DNA of 42,192 nucleotides from an uncultured Traorella sp. Lineage in GTDB: Bacteria; Bacillota_I; Bacilli_A; Erysipelotrichales; Erysipelotrichaceae. Shown piece by piece: positions 15,343 through 21,865 of this stretch. Position numbers and translations under genes: made by a program. The DNA is taken from contig CALUVS010000019.1 of NCBI GenBank assembly GCA_944324265.1, positions 1-42,192 of the forward strand, read 5' to 3'. The notes below the pieces were generated by a model, which was not told the origin of the DNA, searched no databases, and worked only from the letters and a program-made list of their open reading frames with translations. How positions within the stretch are numbered: position 1 is the first letter of the stretch; each line of letters starts with the position of its first letter.

Positions 15343-16225
15343 ATTTAAATACCCCTTTCTTTTCCATTTCATATAAGAAGATTTCTTCTAAAGAAACACT
15401 CAGCACTTCCATTAAAAGCGGATTTGTTGCTTCAAGCTTTTCTTGGATTTCTTCCAGATTTCCTTCTACAACCAAATTAATCACTCGTGAGGTCTGTGAA
15501 TAATGAATGATATTGAAATCTGCAAAATCTTCTCTTGTTTTTTCTTCTGCATAAGCAAGCTGTATTTTATGAATATCATCTTTTTTCTCATCAATGATAC
15601 CGGCACTGCTGATGCTGTGATCTTCCAGTATGGCAAATGAATCACAAATATCTTCTAATTCTCTTAAGTTATGCGAAGAAATGATAATGGTCATGTTGCC
15701 GTCTTCAATGCATTCGGCAATCGCTCGTTTGAATAACAAGCGCATCATTGGATCTAAGCCATCAAAGGATTCATCCAAAAGCAATAATTTTGGTTTAATT
15801 GCTAAAGCCATTAGGATAAATGCCTGGCGTTTCATTCCTTTGGAGAAGTTATTCATTACTTTCTTTTCATCCAATCGAAATAATTTCAGATATTTATCAT
15901 ATGCTATTTCATCAAACTGTGGATAAAAGATCTTATAGAATTCTTTCATATCATGAATGGAAGCATTATGCATATAATATGGATCATCACTCAGAAGCAA
16001 GATCTCTCTCTTCAATTCCACATTTCCGGCAATCACTTCTTCATCCAATGTAATCTTCCCCTTATCACACTGATATACATCGCTGATACATCTTAATAGT
16101 GTGGATTTACCTGCTCCGTTAGGTCCGATCAATCCAGTCACCGTTCCTGTAATTACTTCCCAATTGCAGTCCTTCAGCACTTCTTTGCTGCCCAGAATTT
16201 TTGTTACACTTTCAATTTTCAGCAT
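15335..16225 (-). CDS. ABC transporter ATPase, YtrB-like
   Basis: A cytoplasmic ATPase of 296 residues with Walker A GPNGAGKST (34-42), signature NFSKGMKRQ in place of LSGGQ, Walker B LLLLDESFDGLD, and switch ISSHNLRELED. The FSKGMKRQ signature is common in ABC-2 type ATPases such as YtrB and BcrA. The C-terminal 80 residues form the accessory domain of this class. The start overlaps the GntR stop by a few bases and the end overlaps the permease start, so regulator, ATPase and permease form one operon. Confidence 0.9.
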   Translation of the reverse strand: MLKIESVTKILGSKEVLKDCNWEVITGTVTGLIGPNGAGKSTLLRCISDVYQCDKGKITLDEEVIAGNVELKREILLLSDDPYYMHNASIHDMKEFYKIFYPQFDEIAYDKYLKLFRLDEKKVMNNFSKGMKRQAFILMALAIKPKLLLLDESFDGLDPMMRLLFKRAIAECIEDGNMTIIISSHNLRELEDICDSFAILEDHSISSAGIIDEKKDDIHKIQLAYAEEKTREDFADFNIIHYSQTSRVINLVVEGNLEEIQEKLEATNPLLMEVLSVSLEEIFLYEMEKKGVFKYE

Positions 16226-16593
16226 GCTTCCACCCCCTTCTTAGCTGTTTCGTCCAATACCTTCTGCAGTTGTTCATAGGTGATGCCGTATTTCTGACAT
16301 TCGATGATGGAATATTTAAAGTCATGCAATTTTTCTTCAATGACCTTTTCACCTATTTCTGCTTTATTGACGAATACGCCTTTGCCTGCCATTGTATATA
16401 GGTATCCTTCTAATTCCAATTCTTGATAGGCTTTGGCCACAGTATTGGGGTTTATGCCTAAATCACTAGCAAGTGAGCGAACACTTGGCAATTGATCATT
16501 TTCTTTTAATATACCTAAAGCAATAAAATCAAGTATCTGTTTTTTCAGCTGTGAAAAAATTGGTGTTTTATCTTTTGGATTTAAAAGAAACAT
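16219..16593 (-). CDS. GntR family regulator, YtrA subfamily
   Basis: A winged helix-turn-helix (about residues 12-77, core PSVRSLASDLGINPNTVAKA then YQELELEGYLYTMAGKGVFV) is followed by only about 45 further residues. That length (124 aa) is the YtrA subfamily, whose short tail mediates dimerisation and which usually represses a linked ABC transporter. Here it is the first gene of such an operon, and direct TAATACA repeats cover the promoter just upstream, so autorepression is likely. AGGAGG precedes the ATG. The effector is unknown; in Bacillus such operons respond to cell-wall antibiotics. Confidence 0.9.
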   Translation of the reverse strand: MFLLNPKDKTPIFSQLKKQILDFIALGILKENDQLPSVRSLASDLGINPNTVAKAYQELELEGYLYTMAGKGVFVNKAEIGEKVIEEKLHDFKYSIIECQKYGITYEQLQKVLDETAKKGVEAC

Positions 16594-16626
16594 ATGAACC
16601 TCCTTTCTTTACTGCACTATTCCTGC

Positions 16627-16659
16627 TAATACACTAATACAGTTAATACAGTTTGTCAA
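16627..16659 (-). promoter_or_regulatory. Promoter and candidate operator of the gntR-ABC operon
   Basis: TTGACA (16659-16654) and a weak -10 TAGTGT (16636-16631) are 17 bases apart on the minus strand. Three TAATACA copies (16627-16633, 16635-16641, 16644-16650 on plus) overlap the spacer and -10, as expected for an operator of the linked regulator. Confidence 0.55.
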
Positions 16660-16688
16660 GTACAGTCTATGAAAACAAGTCGTTTAAT

Positions 16689-16717
16689 TTGCCTATTTAT
16701 TGAAAAGAAAGTAAACT
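16689..16717 (+). promoter_or_regulatory. Candidate promoter of the ZIP transporter gene
   Basis: TTGCCT (16689-16694), a 17-base spacer and TAAACT (16712-16717) precede the gene. It diverges from the gntR promoter. Confidence 0.4.
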
Positions 16718-16741
16718 AGAGGTTAAAGGATGTGAGTATGT

Positions 16742-17515
16742 ATGTTTGAAGATGTGGCTTTACGAGCACTATTCTTGTCAACACTTGCGGGTTTGTCGAC
16801 AATGATTGGTGCTTTGATCATATTTTTTACGAATGGGAAAAATGAAAAACTCATCAGTGCTTCTTTGGCTTTTGCAGGGGGCGTGATGATCTCCGTCTCT
16901 TATACAGAGCTGATTCCAAATGCTATGGCATATTTTGGAATAGATTCAAATAAACCATTGGCTACGATATTGATGGTTCTATTTTTGGCATTGGGCATTG
17001 TATTTGCTGCAATGCTTGATAAATTTGTTCCGCATGAAGAAAATAAGGAAACTCATGAAGCGAAGCATGAAAACTTATACCGTGTAGGATTTATCTCCAT
17101 GATGGCCTTAGCTCTGCATAATTTTCCTGAAGGAATTGCAACATTTATGGCTGGCTTTGATTCTATTGAATTAGGTCTGACAATTGCCTTGGCCATTGCT
17201 TTCCATAACATTCCGGAAGGAATTACTGTGGCATTACCAATTTATTTTTCCACTGGATCACGTAAAAAAGCTCTGGGATATACTTTCTTATCTTCTATCA
17301 CAGAGCCATTGGGAGCCTTGCTGGCATTTGTTGTATTAAGACCCTTTATCAATGATTTCATGCTTGGTATTATTTTCTCATTGATTTCAGGTATTATGTT
17401 ATATATTGCTATTGAAGAATTGCTTCCTTCTTCAAAGGATTATGGTTATCCGAAAATTGCTTTATACGCAACATTTGCAGGCATATGCTTAATGCCATTA
17501 ACAATGATGTTTTAA
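16742..17515 (+). CDS. zupT: ZIP family divalent metal transporter, ZupT-like
   Basis: The only plus-strand gene. Its 257 residues form about eight membrane helices. The two metal-site helices carry HNFPEGIATFMAG (about residues 122-134) and HNIPEGITVALPI (about 156-168), the ZupT signature for uptake of zinc and also iron, manganese or cobalt. A His/Glu-rich cytoplasmic loop (VPHEENKETHEAKHEN) precedes them, as in many ZIP proteins. AAAGGATGTGAG serves as ribosome binding site. An ATG four bases earlier opens a frame that stops after three codons, so 16742 is the start. No metal-responsive operator is recognisable. Confidence 0.92.
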   Translation: MFEDVALRALFLSTLAGLSTMIGALIIFFTNGKNEKLISASLAFAGGVMISVSYTELIPNAMAYFGIDSNKPLATILMVLFLALGIVFAAMLDKFVPHEENKETHEAKHENLYRVGFISMMALALHNFPEGIATFMAGFDSIELGLTIALAIAFHNIPEGITVALPIYFSTGSRKKALGYTFLSSITEPLGALLAFVVLRPFINDFMLGIIFSLISGIMLYIAIEELLPSSKDYGYPKIALYATFAGICLMPLTMMF

Positions 17516-17521
17516 GAAATA

Positions 17522-17547
17522 AGATGATGAACGTCATCTTTTTTTTG
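17522..17547 (+). terminator. zupT terminator
   Basis: AAGATGA/TCATCTT (17522-17528 with 17535-17541) is followed by a run of T on the plus strand, seven bases after the stop codon. Confidence 0.85.
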
Positions 17548-17550
17548 TAA

Positions 17551-17653
17551 AAGAAAAGTCCTTGTGGGGCAAGGACTGAATTGAATTCGGATCATTTCTG
17601 ACCCATAAAGTTTGTCATTCGTTGTAGTAGTTATCATAGAAAGGTGAATGACC
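17551..17653 (-). ncRNA. Candidate structured small RNA, about 105 nt
   Basis: An intergenic minus-strand unit with its own signals. An extended -10 box TGTTATACT ends at 17660, and a strong terminator (AGTCCTTG/CAAGGACT, 17558-17578) is followed by TTTTCTTTT. The transcript between them would fold into GUCAUUC/GAAUGAC closing a 25-base loop (17614-17652), then GGGUCA-GAAA-UGAUCC (17588-17603, a GNRA-type tetraloop), then the terminator. No ORF fits. I do not recognise a known RNA family. It lies between the convergent ends of zupT and the first surface-protein gene. Confidence 0.5.
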
Positions 17654-17659
17654 GTATAG

Positions 17660-17668
17660 AGTATAACA
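17660..17668 (-). promoter_or_regulatory. Extended -10 promoter of the candidate small RNA
   Basis: TGTTATACT on the minus strand (TATACT at 17665-17660 preceded by TGT). No clear -35 is present, which is tolerated by extended -10 promoters. The predicted start is near 17653, at the base of the first stem. Confidence 0.45.
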
Positions 17669-17814
17669 TATTTTTAAAAAATTTAAAGAATAAATATTAA
17701 AAAAATACGAAATTTTCAGGAGATAGCTTCTATGCCCGTGTTTTAATTATAATAACTTCTATCTTCGTGTCAGAATCAAAAATAGACCACTGTATTTTAA
17801 ATCGAATATTACAT

Positions 17815-17846
17815 AAAAAAGGATTTCTCGATTGGGAGAAATCCTT
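17815..17846 (-). terminator. Terminator of the first surface-protein gene
   Basis: AAGGATTTCTC/GAGAAATCCTT (17819-17829 with 17836-17846) is followed by six T on the minus strand. Confidence 0.85.
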
Positions 17847-17886
17847 TCTATAGATTAATGAGATTAATGAGTTTAATTAATTTAGA

Positions 17887-20160
17887 TTATGCGTGCCATT
17901 CACCGTTAGCATCGATAGTGCATCCATCAACTACAGTGTTAGTAACCATCTTACCATCAGCACCTACATAGTACCATACCTGTAAGCTAGAATCACGTGC
18001 GATCCAAGAGTTAGTTAACATAACTCCGTTAGCTCCTGCATAATACCAGTCATTGTTGTGGTCAGCTACCCAAACGTTAGATACTGTACGTCCGTCTTGG
18101 TAGAATACCCATTGACCGTTTTCAAATACCCACCAGTCTTTAGTCACGATGATTTCTGCTTCTGCATTTTTCACTCTGTTACTGATTCTTTCTAAACGAT
18201 CCTGTTCTGCTTCTAATGAACGTCTTTCACGTGCATTCAGTTCATATTTACTGTCTTTTGCAAGCAATTTTTCCAATGCATCCATTGCATTGTCAACTAA
18301 GTCAATTTCACCAGTAGTGTAAGTCCATTTCAATTCTACACCTTCAGCTTCTTCAACAATGGCAATCAAGTCTTCTTTTGTAACTACAGTTACATCAGTG
18401 TCAACCAATACATCATAAACTGTGTCTTCTGATTTCTGGTCAGCATCTAAGATTGTAGTTAAGATAGCTCTTACGTTTTCATCAATATCGTTGTTATCGA
18501 TATAAGCAGCTAAATCAGTAGCAGTTTCTCTTACATAATAACGTCCGCTTGATCTTTCTCTAGTTTCATAAGTATAGAATTCGCTTACAACTTCTTCTAC
18601 ATATGCCTGTACAGCTTCAATATCTTCTGCTGAGAAGTATTTGTCAATTACATCTAATGCAGCTTCATCATTCTTATTAGCTAAACGATTCACATCACTT
18701 CTTACTGATCTGTAAGCTTTGTTTACATCAGAAGAAGAATCTAACAATTCATCAACTGTTTCTAAATCAGCAATGACATTTTCTACTGCATCGATAATTT
18801 CAACTACATCAGCTTCTTCACCGTATAATGTATATTCATCAGATGCTTGAACTTCTTCTAATTTCTTAGTTAATGCAGCTAAAGATCTTCCTTGATATTT
18901 GTCATTCTTATCTAATTCTAATTCTTTAGCAAATTCTTTCTTTAAGCTTTCTACATATTCTTCAGCGTATACATCATAGAATTCATCTTTGTATACAGCA
19001 ACCATATCTTTGAATGCATCTGCATTGTCTTCGAATCTGCTTACTCTATTTTTATTCCATGTAGTATTGCCTAAATATTTTTCGTTTGCTAATAATCTGT
19101 TGTAAAGATCTTCGTAATTAGCTTTCCAATCTTTTTCATCTTTGATTTCTTCTGCTTTTACTGCAGCAGCTAAATCATCGAAAAGATCATCCATATCAGC
19201 TAATCCTTCTTTGAATCCAGCGATATATTTAACATCATCACTAGCTTCACGGCTTCCTGTACAGTTGTTTACACGTGCATCAAAGATTCCGTTCATTTCA
19301 TTCAGCATTGAATTGAATGTAGCACCTGCATCTTTGCCTTCTTCTAATAATGAATTCAAATTATGCCAATTAATTCTGTCACCTAATTGAACAGTTTCTA
19401 AATCTTTACCAGCGTTTTCTAAATCCATTAAGATAGCTTCCGCATAATCATCAACTTTTAATGTATTCAGATCACACACACCAGTATCTACTTCTTCTTC
19501 ATCATCTTTAGAAGGAAGTGTATCATAGATGACTAATTCTCTGTCTAATGCATAAGAACTAGGATCAGCACCTCTACCAAACGCCCACATATAACGAATT
19601 GATTCTACATCACCATATGTTGTAACATTTTCTACTTCAATAGTACCTACTAGTTCATCATAGTTTTCAACTGTAAATACTGCAGATAAGTTATTTTCTT
19701 CATCTTTTTTGAATGTCCAATTATATGTGTAAATACCATTTTCCTTTACATCAATTGTTTCTGGACCAAATCCAGTTGAAATAACATATCCATTATCTGT
19801 TTTTGTAGTTGTAGCATAAAATTCTGAAGCATATTGTGCACTCAAATCTTCAAGCACAACATCTAAAACAAATAATTCACCTGCTTCATAGCCTTCTAAT
19901 CCTACATGTGCAGAAATAGTAGTTCCGTTTGCAGTAATTCTTGAGTTGTTTTCTCTGTTTAAAGCTCCACCAGGTTCTGTACCGATGTATGCATTACCAT
20001 CTCTGTCAAAGCGAACACTAGCACCGTTTGATTCCCAGCCGCTAGCATCTACTGTGTTGGTAACAGCATTAGCAGCATGAACATGAGTGCTTGCAGGCAA
20101 CACACTAGCAACCATAGACAAAGCCATAGCACTAGCTAATAACTTCTTAAAGTTATTCAT
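17887..20160 (-). CDS. Secreted surface protein 1 with C-terminal cell-wall-binding repeats, 757 aa
   Basis: The signal peptide MNNFKKLLASAMAL...VASVLP is shared with three paralogues; cleavage is likely near residue 29-30. Unlike the others, this member has an inserted N-terminal domain (about 33-215) that looks beta-rich, followed by an acidic linker (PSKDDEEEVD). The family region then begins: Cys229, the LGDRINW motif, Cys300, long acidic helices with DAFKDMVAVYKDEFYDVY, and ERSSGRYYV about 540. The last 85 residues are aromatic repeats (GQWVFYQDG, DWYYAGANGVM, VWYYVGADGKM) like choline- or glucan-binding repeats. These would tether the protein to wall polymers without covalent anchoring. 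The leader upstream is nearly identical to those of the paralogues. The binding partner and function are unknown. Confidence 0.8.
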   Translation of the reverse strand: MNNFKKLLASAMALSMVASVLPASTHVHAANAVTNTVDASGWESNGASVRFDRDGNAYIGTEPGGALNRENNSRITANGTTISAHVGLEGYEAGELFVLDVVLEDLSAQYASEFYATTTKTDNGYVISTGFGPETIDVKENGIYTYNWTFKKDEENNLSAVFTVENYDELVGTIEVENVTTYGDVESIRYMWAFGRGADPSSYALDRELVIYDTLPSKDDEEEVDTGVCDLNTLKVDDYAEAILMDLENAGKDLETVQLGDRINWHNLNSLLEEGKDAGATFNSMLNEMNGIFDARVNNCTGSREASDDVKYIAGFKEGLADMDDLFDDLAAAVKAEEIKDEKDWKANYEDLYNRLLANEKYLGNTTWNKNRVSRFEDNADAFKDMVAVYKDEFYDVYAEEYVESLKKEFAKELELDKNDKYQGRSLAALTKKLEEVQASDEYTLYGEEADVVEIIDAVENVIADLETVDELLDSSSDVNKAYRSVRSDVNRLANKNDEAALDVIDKYFSAEDIEAVQAYVEEVVSEFYTYETRERSSGRYYVRETATDLAAYIDNNDIDENVRAILTTILDADQKSEDTVYDVLVDTDVTVVTKEDLIAIVEEAEGVELKWTYTTGEIDLVDNAMDALEKLLAKDSKYELNARERRSLEAEQDRLERISNRVKNAEAEIIVTKDWWVFENGQWVFYQDGRTVSNVWVADHNNDWYYAGANGVMLTNSWIARDSSLQVWYYVGADGKMVTNTVVDGCTIDANGEWHA

Positions 20161-20246
20161 AAATTTTTTCCTCTCTTTCTTTCTCTTTCCCTATTGGAAT
20201 TCTTGTTTTTCGGACACAATCATGTAAGTCATTGCATAACTGAATC
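20095..20246 (-). repeat. Shared leader plus signal-peptide repeat, copy 1
   Basis: 86 bases upstream of the ATG and about 66 bases of signal-peptide codons are nearly identical in four places. The leader runs from GATTCAGTTATGCAATG, through GTGTCCGAAAAAC, to a purine-only stretch and the GAGAGG ribosome binding site. Similarity stops abruptly at GATTCAG, just after the terminator of the upstream ATPase gene, so the block must contain the promoter. I see no canonical -35/-10 pair. Confidence 0.9.
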
Positions 20247-20258
20247 GCATGAAAGAGC

Positions 20259-20286
20259 AAAAAAAAGAGGACTTTTTAAATCCTCT
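20259..20286 (-). terminator. Terminator of the DUF234 ATPase gene
   Basis: AGAGGA/TCCTCT (20266-20271 with 20281-20286) is followed by eight T on the minus strand, 4 bases after the stop codon and 13 bases before the conserved surface-gene leader. Confidence 0.75.
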
Positions 20287-20290
20287 GGGA

Positions 20291-21697
20291 CTATATGCTA
20301 TATAAATTATCCAATGTAATCAAATGAACATGTGTATTCTCATCAGCAATTTGTATGAGTTTCTTATCAAAACCTTTTTTTGAGAATAAATAATATAATT
20401 TATGTTCTTGATGAAACATTTTCGCTCTTTCAGTTAAGATCATGAAATCTTCAACTTTAAAATTCTCGTTTTTAAACTTGCATTCTCCAAGCAAGCAATA
20501 ATCTTTGTTGTACATCAATATATCGATGTCATCTTGCATAGGATATCCTTTTTCGTTTTTCCGATAAGGATTTGCACCCCACCACTTTCCGATATGTTGA
20601 GGAATAAATGATAATTGACCTTTCTTTACCAGTCGAATGAGATACTCCATGCACATTTTTTCAAATATACTTCCCATATATTGATTTAAATTATTTTCGA
20701 TAAATTGATATCCAATTTCTTCACCAAATAATTCAATTTCCTGTTTGTGCGGAAATACAAACCGATACCAGAAATGAAAGAAATTGTCTTGAAATTGATA
20801 AAGTGTTTTTTTGCTTTGTGCAATTTCTTCTGTTGCTGGTACTATTTTTTCAGTAATTCTTAATTGATTTAGGACATTGATATATTTTGATGTTTTTGTA
20901 TTTTCTTCATGAATCTGATTAGCAATTTCACTTATTTTTGCATTGCCGTTTGCCAGTGCTTCTAATATCGAATTATAAACACTTATCTCTCTCAATTCTG
21001 TTTTCAGCAAATATGTAGGTTCTTCAAATAAATATGATGTGTTCTTTAATATTTGACTTTCTATGTTCTTTTTTAATGTGTCATCTGCATCATATAATTC
21101 AAGATATTTTGGTATTCCTCCAAATATTCCATATATATACGCTTTTGTTTCTGCACTCAAATTCTCTGTAAATAAAGAAGCATCATAATAATCAAAAGGT
21201 TTAATTTCCATTGAGCCTGTTCTTCTTCCATATAAAGGTGATTTAGAAGACAGTACTTCTTTTTCCATAAATGAAATTGAACTGCCGCATAATATAAGTT
21301 TAATATTTTTCTTTGACCAATTATGATCAATTATATGTTCAAGTATCGACATGATTGTCGGATTTTCTAATGCAATAAATGGAAATTCATCAATAATTAA
21401 TATAAGTCTTTCCTCCTCTTGATTGCCGATAAATTCAAATGCATTCTCCCAAGAAGAAAAATAAAAGCCTTTTCCTAAATGATAATATTCTGCTGTACGC
21501 TCAGAAAAACTCAATAGATTCATGGCATCATTTTTTTCTTGTGCAGAATAAAATAATGTTTTATACTTTTTTGCTAATTGATTCAATAATTCTGTCTTTC
21601 CTACACGTCTTCGTCCATAAATAACCATGAACTCAAATTTGTTGGATTCTGCCATTTGTATAAGCGTCTGCATTTCTTTCTCTCTTGCAATAAACAT
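20291..21697 (-). CDS. ATPase_2/DUF234 family ATP-binding protein with nuclease-like C-terminus
   Basis: This 468-residue protein has P-loop GRRRVGKTE (28-36), Walker B LILIIDEFPF (Asp103-Glu104) and LCGSSISFM after it, typical of archaeal-type ATPases (ATPase_2). A winged-helix-like middle (about 235-290) precedes the DUF234 C-terminus, where DIDILMYNKDYCLLGECKF gives the Asp...Glu-x-Lys pattern (D392, E405, K407) of the PD-(D/E)xK nuclease superfamily. The biological role of these ATPases is unclear. GGAGGTG precedes the ATG. A 37-base palindrome lies between the promoter and the gene, suggesting autoregulation. It sits directly upstream of surface-protein gene 1; a related arrangement recurs at 40660-41883. 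Confidence 0.82.
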   Translation of the reverse strand: MFIAREKEMQTLIQMAESNKFEFMVIYGRRRVGKTELLNQLAKKYKTLFYSAQEKNDAMNLLSFSERTAEYYHLGKGFYFSSWENAFEFIGNQEEERLILIIDEFPFIALENPTIMSILEHIIDHNWSKKNIKLILCGSSISFMEKEVLSSKSPLYGRRTGSMEIKPFDYYDASLFTENLSAETKAYIYGIFGGIPKYLELYDADDTLKKNIESQILKNTSYLFEEPTYLLKTELREISVYNSILEALANGNAKISEIANQIHEENTKTSKYINVLNQLRITEKIVPATEEIAQSKKTLYQFQDNFFHFWYRFVFPHKQEIELFGEEIGYQFIENNLNQYMGSIFEKMCMEYLIRLVKKGQLSFIPQHIGKWWGANPYRKNEKGYPMQDDIDILMYNKDYCLLGECKFKNENFKVEDFMILTERAKMFHQEHKLYYLFSKKGFDKKLIQIADENTHVHLITLDNLYSI

Positions 21698-21709
21698 AAA
21701 GCACCTCCA

Positions 21710-21746
21710 TTAGGGAATCAAAAGTATTATACTTTAGTTTCCCTAA
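21710..21746 (-). promoter_or_regulatory. 37-base palindrome before the DUF234 ATPase gene
   Basis: TTAGGGAA (21710-21717) and TTCCCTAA (21739-21746) flank a perfect inner palindrome, AAAGTATTATACTTT (21721-21735), all centred on 21728. It lies at the predicted transcription start and would be an operator or a 5' hairpin in the mRNA. Confidence 0.65.
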
Positions 21747-21775
21747 TTATAACATTTTTCGTCTTTGTTAATCAA
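21746..21775 (-). promoter_or_regulatory. Promoter of the DUF234 ATPase gene
   Basis: TTGATT (21775-21770), an 18-base spacer and TATAAT (21751-21746) with a TGT extension on the minus strand. A second TATAAT lies inside the palindrome at 21731-21726. Confidence 0.6.
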
Positions 21776-21790
21776 TATCCTATAACTGAA

Positions 21791-21820
21791 AAAGAAGACC
21801 TCTCATATTGAGAAGTCTTC
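21791..21820 (-). terminator. Terminator of the second surface-protein gene
   Basis: GAAGACCTCTC/GAGAAGTCTTC (21794-21804 with 21810-21820) is followed by TTTTTC on the minus strand. It is almost identical to the terminator at 24051-24081. Confidence 0.85.
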
Positions 21821-21865
21821 AATTAAAGATTAATGAGTTTTTATTGAAATAAGTTTTAATTTAGA

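Larger units (their letters stand above)
17516..17886. other. Intergenic region with a candidate RNA gene and two terminators
   Basis: It contains the zupT terminator, a candidate small RNA with its own terminator and -10 box, and the terminator of the first surface-protein gene. The remaining bases (about 17690-17815) are AT-rich. They include an imperfect 29-base-spaced repeat (CTTCTAT...CGTGT at 17727 and 17756) with no known meaning. Confidence 0.55.

Noticed and set aside
17727-17775. Two CTTCTAT...CGTGT units 29 bases apart, resembling a CRISPR array or a tracrRNA anti-repeat
   Set aside because: Only two imperfect copies, no further repeats and no cas genes in the window.
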